Assembly (NCBI GenBank): GCA_902588315.1
Contig: CACIOP010000008.1
Location: 1 to 58,814 of the forward strand
Length of the DNA stretch: 58,814 nt
Origin: an uncultured Pelagibacteraceae bacterium
GTDB taxonomy: Bacteria; Pseudomonadota; Alphaproteobacteria; Pelagibacterales; Pelagibacteraceae
Direction of reading: 5' to 3'
In this document: one piece after another, positions 15,177 through 23,815 of the stretch
Layout of the letters: the number at the start of each line of letters is the position of its first letter
Position numbering within the stretch: the first letter of the stretch is position 1
Notes under the pieces: generated by a model
Told to the model about the DNA's origin: nothing
Databases searched by the model: none
What the model saw: only the letters and a program-made list of their open reading frames with translations
Program-made: the position numbers and the translations under genes

Positions 15177-17291
15177 TAAAGAAGCCTTATTACCTAAAGA
15201 TATATCTATAAAATATTTTGTAATTTTGGTTTCATTAAAAAGTTTAAAATATTTTTTTTTACCATTACGAGCAATTTTAATTCTTATTTTGTCATTTTTT
15301 GAATAAAATTTTATTTTATCAGCTAAATCATTAATATTTTTATAAAAAATAATTTCATTTTTATTAAAAAAGTCTTTCATCTGAACCTTTTCATCAATAA
15401 ATGTAAGCAAACCATTTCCCATTATCGATGCAATTCTGTTACTAGAATAATACTTAGTTGGTTTACCTCTGCTTAAATTAAGACCCATTTTTGAATTAAT
15501 TAATGCATTGTTAAATTCATTACCCCAAATTGGCTGCTTGTTGGAAAAACCATAAAAATCATACTTTATATAGGGTATTTTTTTTACTAAATTATCCAAG
15601 AAATTTATTCTCTCATCTTCAATACCCTCTCTAAGTGTAGCTCTATTTACACCATGACTCATTGCATAAAACAAATCCTTTTTAGGTTTCATTTTATAAA
15701 CCTCAAAACTTTCAATATTTTTATCTACAGGTATAAAGAAAAAGTTAAAATTATTTTTGCTATTTATTTTATTTAGAATCAATGGATCAGTTGTAATGAA
15801 ATTATGGTCAACAAAATCAGAATAAAGTTTGATATTTGAGATATTTTGTTTTGAATAATTTAAGCTAGGCATTACAGGATCCTCATTCCACTGTGATAAA
15901 ATAATATTTTTATTAATAGATTTAAATTCATTCAATGTATTAAGTTCAATATTTTTGGTATGACCAAAAAAAATAATATCCGGTGCATAGTTTTTGAAAG
16001 TATCAATCAAGAATTTTTGAAAATTATTTTTATTAGGAATTAAACTAAAAGATTTATTGTTCCTTAAGAAGTCTCTATCACTAATTTCCAAAACATCATG
16101 ACCATTTCTAACAAAGCCATTAGTAAATTTTTTACCTAAAGAGATATTAAATAATCTATGATTAAGCTTTTGACCTTGATTGTATAAATTAATTATTTTT
16201 AATTTTTTTTTAATCAGGTTAACGTTAAAAAAAGGGACACAACTTTCGCGGATTTGATCAATTATCTTGGTATTTTTACTAATTAAATGTTTAACATTTT
16301 TTCTACTTAAAGATTGAAGTTTTTTTCTTTTTTTATTATTTGTAATTAATTTTTTAATCTCAATATAAAGTTCACTTGAATTTAGATTTTTTAAAACAAC
16401 CGCAGCATCGGTAGTTTCTTTTAATCCACCCCTATTACTTATAATGGTAGCACATCCTCTAGATGTAGCTTCTAATGAGGTTCTACCAAATGGCTCTTCC
16501 CATCTAGATGGTACTACTGCTATTTCGGATCTATTTAAGATATTTAAAGTTTTTTTGTGATTAACGAAACCAAGCTCATTGTGTCTTGGATGATTAATAT
16601 AAATATTTCTTCTATCTTCATCACCTAATGAATAAGCTTTCCACTTAGGAAAGTTTTCAAGTATTTTAATTATTGCATCTTTAAAAATATCATAACCTTT
16701 AGAATAATTTAATCTTCCTACAAAAATTATGTTTTTTTCTTTTTTTATTTTCTTTTGTTTATTTACACTTGGATAAACAACTTCTGTTTTGGTTTGCAAT
16801 TTTTGATCTATATCTAAAAAAAATCTTTCTCTTACCCATTCACTTACAAATACAATTTTTTCAACATTTTCTAATAACTTTAATCTTTCTTTCACTAATT
16901 TTGACCCTTTCATAGACAAGGGATCATTGTGAAAATAAAAAATAAATTTACTATTAAGATTTTTTATTAATTTAAAAAGCAACTGTGGTCTGTTGTGCAC
17001 TTCGATAATATCAAAATTATCATTATTTTTTAGTTCTTTTGTTAGTTTTTCTGCATATTCATTTGTAGTACTCTTTAATTTTGATTTTAAATTTTTTAAA
17101 TTTATATTTTTGTAATTTTTACTTAAATAATCTTTTGATTTTGTATGGCCATAAATAATATTATTTTTTTTATATTTAGATTTTTTGAAAAATTCAGATA
17201 CCCAGAGTGAAGCAGCTGATGCTTTTCCAAATGTATAGTTTTCTTTATAAGGTAATATAGTTGCTATATTAAGATTTTTTTTTAAATTCAT
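15171..17291 (-). CDS. Two-domain glycosyltransferase
   Basis: Cytoplasmic glycosyltransferase of 706 aa built from two GT-B-like units. Residues 1-350 are a GT4-type domain: NIIFVGRLNYSKGYDIF starts the nucleotide-sugar half, and EEPFGRTSLEA shows the Glu-x7-Glu motif (Glu266, Glu274). Residues from about 365 form a second unit of the CgeB/Glyco_trans_1_2 type, with NEDPV near its middle and SIMGNGLLTFIDE, EIIFYKNINDLADKI near the end. The acceptor is probably a surface polysaccharide or glycoprotein, but nothing identifies it. It overlaps the GIY-YIG gene by 23 bases and the convergent recombinase by 6. Lone glycosyltransferases next to a recombinase are common in variable surface loci. Confidence 0.85.
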   Translation of the reverse strand: MNLKKNLNIATILPYKENYTFGKASAASLWVSEFFKKSKYKKNNIIYGHTKSKDYLSKNYKNINLKNLKSKLKSTTNEYAEKLTKELKNNDNFDIIEVHNRPQLLFKLIKNLNSKFIFYFHNDPLSMKGSKLVKERLKLLENVEKIVFVSEWVRERFFLDIDQKLQTKTEVVYPSVNKQKKIKKEKNIIFVGRLNYSKGYDIFKDAIIKILENFPKWKAYSLGDEDRRNIYINHPRHNELGFVNHKKTLNILNRSEIAVVPSRWEEPFGRTSLEATSRGCATIISNRGGLKETTDAAVVLKNLNSSELYIEIKKLITNNKKRKKLQSLSRKNVKHLISKNTKIIDQIRESCVPFFNVNLIKKKLKIINLYNQGQKLNHRLFNISLGKKFTNGFVRNGHDVLEISDRDFLRNNKSFSLIPNKNNFQKFLIDTFKNYAPDIIFFGHTKNIELNTLNEFKSINKNIILSQWNEDPVMPSLNYSKQNISNIKLYSDFVDHNFITTDPLILNKINSKNNFNFFFIPVDKNIESFEVYKMKPKKDLFYAMSHGVNRATLREGIEDERINFLDNLVKKIPYIKYDFYGFSNKQPIWGNEFNNALINSKMGLNLSRGKPTKYYSSNRIASIMGNGLLTFIDEKVQMKDFFNKNEIIFYKNINDLADKIKFYSKNDKIRIKIARNGKKKYFKLFNETKITKYFIDISLGNKASLL

Positions 17292-17529
17292 ATAATAATC
17301 TCAACCGCTCTTTTCTATCCTTTTTTAGTTTATATTCAAATGAAAGAGCTTTAGATTTCGAATAAAATTTTTTTTTATATACAAATTCCCATTTATAACC
17401 TCTAGTTGACTTAGCACCTAAGTTTAAATTATGTTTCTCTAATCTTTTGTTTAAATTAATAGTGTATCCAACGTAAGATTTACTAGGGTATCTATCTAAA
17501 GTTTTGATAAGATATACGTAATAAACCAT
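17269..17529 (-). CDS. GIY-YIG domain protein (UPF0213-like)
   Basis: Single-domain GIY-YIG protein of 86 aa. The hallmark elements are YYVYLIKT near the N-terminus, SYVGYTINLNKRLEKHN around residues 18-34, then YKWEFVYKKKFYSKSKALSFEYKLK with the conserved Glu. Stand-alone members of this size are widespread in bacteria and are regarded as nucleases of poorly known role. It could be a mobile-element accessory, given the recombinase two genes away, but such genes also occur in ordinary locations. It lies directly downstream of tRNA-Glu on the same strand (18-base gap) and overlaps the glycosyltransferase start by 23 bases. Confidence 0.85.
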   Translation of the reverse strand: MVYYVYLIKTLDRYPSKSYVGYTINLNKRLEKHNLNLGAKSTRGYKWEFVYKKKFYSKSKALSFEYKLKKDRKERLRLLYEFKKKS

Positions 17530-17546
17530 AGAGGTTATATAATTAA

Positions 17547-17621
17547 TGGCGGTCCCTAGGGGAATCGAACCCCTCTTTCGAGGATGAAAACCACGTGTCC
17601 TAACCGATAGACGAAGGGACC
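17547..17621 (-). tRNA. tRNA-Glu (UUC)
   Basis: Minus-strand cloverleaf of 75 bases including an encoded CCA. Acceptor stem GGTCCCT pairs with AGGGACC, discriminator G. The anticodon loop reads TTTTCAT, giving UUC. The T arm GGGGTTCGATTCCCC is perfect. It borders the accessory-looking segment on its right side; tRNA genes are frequent integration sites, but no duplicated tRNA end was found in the window. Confidence 0.97.
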
Positions 17622-17665
17622 GAATTGCTGCTTTTTATTGTAAAATTTACAATTAATCAAGCATA

Positions 17666-18613
17666 TCATTGCAAGTTTTGTTTTAGTTTTATTACCTTTT
17701 TAAGACCTGATGATTTATGAGTCACTAAAGTCTCTGAAACGAAATCATTACCTTGTATTTCAATACCCGCCACTAAATCACCTGAAGTAATTCCTGTCGC
17801 ACAAAAGATCGAATCTCCTGTGACAATTTCATTTAATTCATATTTTTTTGTTAAATCATTTATTCCCATTTTTTTTGCCCTTGCTTTATCCATTTCTGTT
17901 TTAAACAAAAACCTTCCTTGAAAATTACAATTATATGCATCTAAAGCAGCTGCAGCAAGAACACCTTCTGGACCACCTCCTGTACCTAAAAAAATATCAA
18001 CATTATATTTTTCTTCGGTAACTAGTAAAGCTCCTGAAATATCACCGTCAGTAATTAATCTTAGATTAACTTTTAATTTGTTTAACTCATCTATAATTTC
18101 TTTATGTCTAGGTCTATCCATAATGCATGCAGTTAAATTTTCTGGATTTTTATTTAAATAATCACTTAAATTAGAAATATTTTGCTTTACTGTAAAATCC
18201 AAATCAATAAGGTTTTTTTCCTTAACTCTAGTGGAAATTTTTTCCATATAAGTTTCAGGAGCTTTAAACAAATTATTTTTTTCAGTAATAGCTATTACTG
18301 ATAAAGAACCAGGTAAATTGTTAGCTGCAAAATTAGTTCCCTCCAAAGGATCAACAGCTATATCAAATTCTGGACCATAGATATTATTACCCAATCTTTC
18401 ACCTATGTATAGCATTGGAGCTTCGTCTAGTTCGCCTTCACCTATTACTATCTCACCTTGAATATTAATATTATTTAATTCACTTCTCATAGAATCTACA
18501 GCAGCTTTATCTGCTGCAATTTTGTCTTTTTTTCCTACTAAATAGTAGGACGCTAAAGCTGCTTTTGAAGTAACATTTATAAATTGATCAATAAATTTTT
18601 TATCAATTGCCAT
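17666..18613 (-). CDS. glpX: Fructose-1,6-bisphosphatase, class II (GlpX)
   Basis: Converts fructose 1,6-bisphosphate to fructose 6-phosphate for gluconeogenesis. Length 315 aa. Class II motifs are visible: GEGELDEAPMLYIGE for metal binding, DPLEGTNFAANNLPG, and GTGGGPEGVLAAAALDA. Its ATG overlaps the stop of the upstream SbmA/BacA-like gene by 1 base (TAATG). In many alphaproteobacteria glpX lies next to hom; here hom is about 6 kb away, with the transporters and the recombinase segment between. Confidence 0.95.
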   Translation of the reverse strand: MAIDKKFIDQFINVTSKAALASYYLVGKKDKIAADKAAVDSMRSELNNINIQGEIVIGEGELDEAPMLYIGERLGNNIYGPEFDIAVDPLEGTNFAANNLPGSLSVIAITEKNNLFKAPETYMEKISTRVKEKNLIDLDFTVKQNISNLSDYLNKNPENLTACIMDRPRHKEIIDELNKLKVNLRLITDGDISGALLVTEEKYNVDIFLGTGGGPEGVLAAAALDAYNCNFQGRFLFKTEMDKARAKKMGINDLTKKYELNEIVTGDSIFCATGITSGDLVAGIEIQGNDFVSETLVTHKSSGLKKVIKLKQNLQ

Positions 18614-19605
18614 TAAACCTTTTCATCAATTAAGTCTTCTTGATTTATTTTAGATTCAAATTCTCTTAGACGTTTATATACACTTGCAAGTTCAATTATT
18701 GTTGGCCAGGCTTTTAAAATATATTGCATTGATCCTTCAACTCTACCAAATGCTCTTATTATTTGTTGCATAACTCCAAGAGTTACTGCACCAGCTACTA
18801 TAGCAGGTGCTAAAAAAACATATGCTGATAAAACATTAGCCTGTAAATAGGCAATTCTTCCAATATTAAAATATAAATATCTTATATAACTTAAAAAATG
18901 TATACTTCTAACTCCATCAAACAATTCTTCTATAGTTTTTGGTCTTATAGTTCCATCATCTTCAGCAATTACAAGTATTTTCCTATAGGCTGCTTCTTTT
19001 TTTTGTAAATCATATTCAACACCAACTAATCTCAAAATTAAACCAAGAAAAATTAAAAATATTGTCCCTCCAACTGACCAAATTAAAGCACCTACTATCA
19101 ATCCATAATCCCAATCACCAAAAAAAAATATAGGTATTCCTACACTTAACCCAAATAGAATAGGCATAAATTCAACAAGTATCATTAAAGCTTCAATTAA
19201 GCTTGTACCAAGGGACTCCATTATTCTAGAAAATTTAATAGTATCTTCCTGAACTCTTTGTGCTGCACCTTCAATTTTTCTAGCTCTATCATAAACGCTG
19301 TGATACCACTCAACCATCGCAGTTCTCCATCTGAATAGATAATGTGAGGTAAAAAAACTTACAACAACAGCAACACCAACATACATGGCTGCTAAAGTTA
19401 TAAATGACAATAAACTAGCCCAGTATTCCTCTATTGTGATTGAATTTGGTGCTCCAAGGGCTTTTTGAATCATGTCATAAAATTCTCCAAACCATTCATT
19501 TATTTTTACATCTATTTTAACTTGTATCCAAAGTGATGATAGAATGATAGCCGAACCAATCCATGACCATAAAAACCAATTTTTTTGAGTGAAGAATCTA
19601 AACAT
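18613..19605 (-). CDS. SbmA/BacA-like inner-membrane transporter
   Basis: Proton-driven importer of the SbmA/BacA family, known in enterics and rhizobia for uptake of antimicrobial peptides and other bulky compounds. Length 330 aa, shorter than the roughly 400 of E. coli SbmA. Signature stretches are FRWRTAMVEWYHSVYDRA, IEGAAQRVQEDT and RIMESLGTSLIEALMILVEF. About seven hydrophobic segments. The substrate in this organism is unknown. It sits between the complex I subunit gene (3-base gap) and glpX (1-base overlap), which suggests one transcript without a shared pathway. Confidence 0.88.
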   Translation of the reverse strand: MFRFFTQKNWFLWSWIGSAIILSSLWIQVKIDVKINEWFGEFYDMIQKALGAPNSITIEEYWASLLSFITLAAMYVGVAVVVSFFTSHYLFRWRTAMVEWYHSVYDRARKIEGAAQRVQEDTIKFSRIMESLGTSLIEALMILVEFMPILFGLSVGIPIFFFGDWDYGLIVGALIWSVGGTIFLIFLGLILRLVGVEYDLQKKEAAYRKILVIAEDDGTIRPKTIEELFDGVRSIHFLSYIRYLYFNIGRIAYLQANVLSAYVFLAPAIVAGAVTLGVMQQIIRAFGRVEGSMQYILKAWPTIIELASVYKRLREFESKINQEDLIDEKV

Positions 19606-19608
19606 TAA

Positions 19609-19890
19609 TTATTTTAAAAAATTATCTGCGTACGATTTTTTAACAGTTTTTCTTTTTTTAGGTTCAATTAATTCAAAATCAATTTTTTTCTTTTTTGCGT
19701 AATTTATAGCTAGCTCCTTTGATGAAAATTCTAATTTTAGTTCCGTAAAAGTATCGGATGAGCTTTCCCAACCCATTAATGGATTTTTAGATGGATCTTT
19801 TGTTTTAAATTCTAAAATCCATTTATCATTTTTTGCTAATCCTGATTGCATTGGATTTTTATTTGGAATGTAAATAATAGCTCTTTTCAT
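19609..19890 (-). CDS. NADH dehydrogenase subunit, NDUFS4 type
   Basis: Accessory subunit of respiratory complex I (ETC complex I subunit conserved region), 93 aa. Diagnostic text is AIIYIPNKNPMQSGLAKN near the start, WILEFKT, PLMGWESSSDTFTELKLEF, and the C-terminal SYADNF. Among bacteria this subunit is essentially alphaproteobacterial, matching its mitochondrial counterpart. It lies next to tRNA-Pro, and its start is only 6 bases from the tRNA 3' end on the same strand. Transcript processing at the tRNA may therefore release its message. Confidence 0.9.
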   Translation of the reverse strand: MKRAIIYIPNKNPMQSGLAKNDKWILEFKTKDPSKNPLMGWESSSDTFTELKLEFSSKELAINYAKKKKIDFELIEPKKRKTVKKSYADNFLK

Positions 19891-19896
19891 AAATGA

Positions 19897-19973
<77 letters not shown>

Positions 19974-20067
19974 ATCCGAGTACTAATACAGCAGTTATTG
20001 ATAATTTCAATGTATAAAGAAGCCAAAATTAAAAGAAATTTGGTTAAAATCTGGTATATAACGAAGC

Positions 20068-20556
20068 ATGATTATTACTTGCCCTTGCGAAAAGAAACAA
20101 TTCAAAATTGATAGTTCGTTAATACCTCAAGAAGGACGAGAATTACAATGTGGGTCATGTGAAAAAGTTTGGTTTTACAAACCAAAAATTGAAAACGAAG
20201 CACCATTAACATTAAATGAAAATATTTCTGAAGACAAAAAAGAACTAGCTATTGAAATAAGTGAAAATCTAGAATTCAACAAAAATTCTCAGAAAGAAAA
20301 AAAAATAGAACCTGTAATAAAAAATAAAACATCAAAAGAAATTTCAAACAAATTTAAAAAATTTGAAAATAAAAATAAGGGGTTTAAATTTTTTTCATAT
20401 TTGATTGTATTTATTATATCAATTGTAGCACTAATTATTTTGCTAGATACACTAAAAACCCCAATAATTAATGTGTTTCCTGGGTTAGAAATTGTTTTAT
20501 TTAACCTTTTTGAAACATTGCAAGATATAAAACTATTTATTATAGACCTAATTTAA
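20068..20556 (+). CDS. Zinc-ribbon (MJ0042-type) single-pass membrane protein
   Basis: A 162-aa protein with an N-terminal MJ0042-like zinc ribbon, a charged middle and one transmembrane helix at about residues 128-150 (YLIVFIISIVALIILL). Alphaproteobacterial relatives begin MIxTCPxCxxx and continue LIGPEGRxVRCxxCxxxW. Here the start is MIITCPCEKK and the second pair is LQCGSCEKVW, so the first metal-binding pair is Cys5-x-Cys7 in place of Cys-x2-Cys. The function of the family is not established. It precedes nhaA by 6 bases and is probably cotranscribed with it. Confidence 0.75.
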   Translation: MIITCPCEKKQFKIDSSLIPQEGRELQCGSCEKVWFYKPKIENEAPLTLNENISEDKKELAIEISENLEFNKNSQKEKKIEPVIKNKTSKEISNKFKKFENKNKGFKFFSYLIVFIISIVALIILLDTLKTPIINVFPGLEIVLFNLFETLQDIKLFIIDLI

Positions 20557-20562
20557 TTTTTT

Positions 20563-21744
20563 ATGATTAATTATATATCTAAGCCTTTTAGATGGTTTTT
20601 TAAATTAGAAGCTGCAAGTGGATTGGTATTATTATTTGCTGCAATAATTGCATTATTTATAAGCAATTCTGGACTAGCAGATTTATATTTTGCTACTCTA
20701 AATAAGTATTTATTCATAGGTATTAATAATTTTGGATTAAAATTATCAGTATTACATTGGATCAATGATGCCTTGATGGCAATTTTCTTTTTCTTTGTTA
20801 CTTTAGAAATTAAAAGAGAATTTTTACAAGGTGAACTTTCTAATATTAAACAAGCTTTATTGCCTATAATTGCTGCTGTAGGAGGAATGTTAGTTCCTGC
20901 ACTTTTTTATGTTTTTATAAATTTAGGTGATAGTGAAACTTTAAATGGATGGGCAATTCCATCTGCTACAGATATTGCATTTTCATTAGGAGTTTTATCT
21001 TTGTTGGGTAAAAGAGTTCCTTTATCATTAAAAGTATTTTTAACTGCATTAGCTATTATCGATGATTTAGGAGCAATAATAATTATTGCCCTATTCTACT
21101 CTGGAGATTTGAGTATTAAGTATTTAACTTTAATGTTATTAGCTTTTATTGTTTTGTTATTAATTAACAAATTTAACATTAAAAAGTTTCTACCTTATTT
21201 GGTTGTGGGACTATTTCTATGGGATTTTACGCATAACTCAGGAATACACGCTACTATCGCTGGTGTCTTGTTAGCTATGACAATTCCTCATAGAAAAAAA
21301 GAAAAAGATTTTTCATTATTAATAAAAATTGAACACGCAATTAGTCCATATGTTGCTTTCGGAATAATGCCTTTATTTGCATTTGCAAATGCTGGAGTAT
21401 CTCTTGAAGGTTTGTCGTTCGCTTCATTACTTGATAAGGTGCCCCTTGGAATAGTATTAGGATTATTCCTTGGTAAACAATTAGGTGTTTTTGTCTTCTC
21501 ATATGTATCAATAAAATTGAAAGTGGCTCAAATGCCAAATGATACAAGTTGGTATAATTTTTATGGTGTAGGAGTACTTACTGGGATTGGATTCACAATG
21601 AGTTTATTTGTTGGAAATTTAGCTTTTGTTGAAAACATGCAATATATGGATGGTGTAAAAATAGGTGTATTAACTGGGTCATTGTTATCCACTTTATTTG
21701 GTTATTTTTTGATATTACTTACTCCCAATAAACCGAGTAAATGA
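20563..21744 (+). CDS. nhaA: Na+/H+ antiporter NhaA
   Basis: Inner-membrane sodium/proton antiporter for pH and salt homeostasis, 393 aa with about 12 helices. The ion-binding aspartates are present: Asp137 in SATDIAF and the pair Asp167-Asp168 in ALAIIDDLGAI, equivalent to Asp133 and Asp163-164 of E. coli. The extra motif FFFFVTLEIKREFLQGEL belongs to the cytoplasmic pH-sensing region. It overlaps the glutathione peroxidase gene by 4 bases. Confidence 0.96.
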   Translation: MINYISKPFRWFFKLEAASGLVLLFAAIIALFISNSGLADLYFATLNKYLFIGINNFGLKLSVLHWINDALMAIFFFFVTLEIKREFLQGELSNIKQALLPIIAAVGGMLVPALFYVFINLGDSETLNGWAIPSATDIAFSLGVLSLLGKRVPLSLKVFLTALAIIDDLGAIIIIALFYSGDLSIKYLTLMLLAFIVLLLINKFNIKKFLPYLVVGLFLWDFTHNSGIHATIAGVLLAMTIPHRKKEKDFSLLIKIEHAISPYVAFGIMPLFAFANAGVSLEGLSFASLLDKVPLGIVLGLFLGKQLGVFVFSYVSIKLKVAQMPNDTSWYNFYGVGVLTGIGFTMSLFVGNLAFVENMQYMDGVKIGVLTGSLLSTLFGYFLILLTPNKPSK

Positions 21745-22283
21745 GAAAAGTAATATTTCTGTTATCTATAATTATGTTTTTTTTTAAAACTTCAGCAAGT
21801 GCAAACTATGAAAAAAAAATTTATGACTTCAGCATAGAGAGTATAACTGGTGAGACAATTAATTTTAAAGATTACAAAAATAAAGTTATTTTAGTTGTGA
21901 ATACAGCAAGTTATTGCGGGTTTACTAAACAATATGATGAATTACAGGAATTGTGGGATTTATATAAAGAAAAAGGTTTGATTGTTCTTGGTGTTCCATC
22001 TAATTCATTTAATCAAGAAAAAAATAATGATGCAGATGTAAAAGAGTTTTGTGAAGTAAATTTTAATATTAATTTTCCTCTTACAACTATTACAGAGGTA
22101 AAAGGCAAAAATTCACATGAAATTTTTAAATGGGCAAAAGAAAATCATGGAAAATCTGCTGTCCCTAAATGGAATTTTCATAAAATTCTAATTAATAAAG
22201 AAGGCAAAATAGAAGATACATTTGCATCAATGACAAAACCAATGTCAAAAAAAATAATTAAAGCTATAGAAAATATCTTATAA
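21741..22283 (+). CDS. Glutathione-peroxidase-family protein, exported
   Basis: Thiol peroxidase of the BtuE/GPx family, 180 aa. An N-terminal signal peptide (about 21 residues, KVIFLLSIIMFFF then SASA) predicts export to the periplasm. The peroxidatic cysteine is Cys59 in NTASYCGFTKQY; the supporting WNFHK motif and the GVPSNSFNQE loop are present. No selenocysteine codon is involved. It likely reduces lipid or organic hydroperoxides with thioredoxin or glutathione as donor. Its 3' end overlaps the convergent PhnP-like gene by 6 bases. Confidence 0.9.
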   Translation: MRKVIFLLSIIMFFFKTSASANYEKKIYDFSIESITGETINFKDYKNKVILVVNTASYCGFTKQYDELQELWDLYKEKGLIVLGVPSNSFNQEKNNDADVKEFCEVNFNINFPLTTITEVKGKNSHEIFKWAKENHGKSAVPKWNFHKILINKEGKIEDTFASMTKPMSKKIIKAIENIL

Positions 22284-23048
22284 GTTTATAGTTAATCCAT
22301 CATGTGCTGGAATAATATTTTTAGGAAGCATTTTTTTTAGTACCTTATAATCTAATACTGGTGACAAGTTTGTAAGAATAGCTTTTTTAGGTTTAAATTT
22401 TTTAATTATAGCCATTGAAGACTCTAAATTAAAGTGGGAAGGATGAAAATTGTACCACAAGCAATCAATGATTAAATATTTTAGATTTTTAAAATACTTA
22501 TGATCTTTGTTATAAATTTTACTTACATCACTTATATACGCTAATTTTTTATCAATTATAAAGCAATTTGATTTAACATTACCATGTTCAACCATAATTG
22601 ATTGAATACCAATCTTTTTATTATTTTTTTTTGTAAATATTTTTTTTGGAAGTTTATTAAGTTTAAGAGTTGCAGGATATTCTTTTGAATAACTTTTAAA
22701 AATATAAGAAAATGTAGAATTAAGGTATTTAGAAGTATATTTATCAGCGTAAACGTCAAGTTGCTTTCTGCTGTTTATATAAAAAGATCTTAGATCATTT
22801 ATTCCATGAGTTTGATCCCCATGCATATGAGAATATAACACTTTATTAATTTTTTTTATTTTATGTCTTAAAAGTTGTTGACGTAGATCAGGAGATGTAT
22901 CTATGAGGATATTTTCATCTGTGGTTTTTATTAAAGCTGAACATCTTGTTCTATAATTTTTTTTATTATTAGGGTCGCAATTTCCAAAAAAACCATCTGG
23001 TCTTGGTACACCCATTGAACTACCACAGCCTAAAATAATAAATTGCAT
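22278..23048 (-). CDS. Metallo-beta-lactamase fold hydrolase, PhnP-like
   Basis: MBL-fold protein of the PhnP-like group usually found after tatD in alphaproteobacteria, about 256 aa. Family text: LGCGSSMGVPRPDG, NCDPNNKKNYRTRCSALI and the late HPSHFNLE motif. The main metal motif reads HMHGDQTHG, so the expected HxHxDH has Gln in place of its last His, and TNLSPVLDY near the C-terminus has Ser where a TNLHxDLDY-like His is usual. Activity may therefore be altered. I start at the ATG giving MQFIILGCG, 5 bases after the tatD stop; an in-frame TTG lies 9 bases upstream. The substrate is unknown. Confidence 0.82.
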   Translation of the reverse strand: MQFIILGCGSSMGVPRPDGFFGNCDPNNKKNYRTRCSALIKTTDENILIDTSPDLRQQLLRHKIKKINKVLYSHMHGDQTHGINDLRSFYINSRKQLDVYADKYTSKYLNSTFSYIFKSYSKEYPATLKLNKLPKKIFTKKNNKKIGIQSIMVEHGNVKSNCFIIDKKLAYISDVSKIYNKDHKYFKNLKYLIIDCLWYNFHPSHFNLESSMAIIKKFKPKKAILTNLSPVLDYKVLKKMLPKNIIPAHDGLTINL

Positions 23049-23053
23049 TAATT

Positions 23054-23815
23054 TCAATTAAAAAAAAGTTTATTAAAGTTATCTGTAGTTTTTTTGATAA
23101 GATCTTCTTTGGATATATTTTTAATTTCAGCTAATTTTGCAGCAGTAAAATCAATGAATGATGGTTCATTTTTTTTTCCTCTTTTAGGAACGGGTGCTAA
23201 AAAAGGACTATCTGTCTCAATTAAGATATTATCAATTGGAATAGATTTGAACGTATCTTGTAAATCCAAAGAGTTTTTAAAAGTAATGATGCCACTTGCT
23301 GAAAAGAATGAATTTAAAGTCATTAGTTTTTCTGAAAATTCTTTAGACCCAGTAAAACAATGCATCAAAATTTTAAGGTTTTCATTTTTATATTCATTTA
23401 AAATGTCAAAAGTTTCTTTTTCAGCATCTCTTGAATGAACAATTAATGGAATATTAGTTTTTATAGATGCATCTATATGTTCTTTAAAACTTGCTATCTG
23501 CTTTTCTTTTTCACTATTATTATAATAAAAATCTAATCCAGTTTCTCCAATTCCAATGATTTTTGAGTTTTCATTGAGACTTTCTATGATCTGCTTTGAA
23601 GTGATAATATCTGTGGAGCTTTCATGAGGATGAATGCCAATAGTACCATAGATCATCTCATCTTTATTAATTAAATCTTTTACTCTAGAAAAACTTTCAA
23701 ACGAAGTTGAGATAGTAAGTAATTTTTCTATACCCACTTCTTTTGATCTTTGTATTACATTAGTTAAATCACTTAATAATGGTTCATGATCTAGATGACA
23801 ATGTGAATCAATCAT
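23054..23815 (-). CDS. tatD: TatD-family hydrolase
   Basis: Metal-dependent DNase-type hydrolase of 253 aa. Metal-binding motifs are visible in order: DSHCHLDHE at the N-terminus, GIGETGLDFYY, PLIVHSRDAEKET, MHCFTGS and the C-terminal ETDSPFLAPVP. The family is implicated in 3'-5' DNA or RNA trimming and repair. It overlaps the metG 3' end by 8 bases, in the conserved tmk-holB-metG-tatD-MBL order of alphaproteobacteria. Confidence 0.94.
   Translation of the reverse strand: MIDSHCHLDHEPLLSDLTNVIQRSKEVGIEKLLTISTSFESFSRVKDLINKDEMIYGTIGIHPHESSTDIITSKQIIESLNENSKIIGIGETGLDFYYNNSEKEKQIASFKEHIDASIKTNIPLIVHSRDAEKETFDILNEYKNENLKILMHCFTGSKEFSEKLMTLNSFFSASGIITFKNSLDLQDTFKSIPIDNILIETDSPFLAPVPKRGKKNEPSFIDFTAAKLAEIKNISKEDLIKKTTDNFNKLFFN

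Noticed and set aside
23094..23438. 114-codon open frame antisense to tatD
   Set aside because: Shadow of tatD coding sequence; no recognisable protein features.
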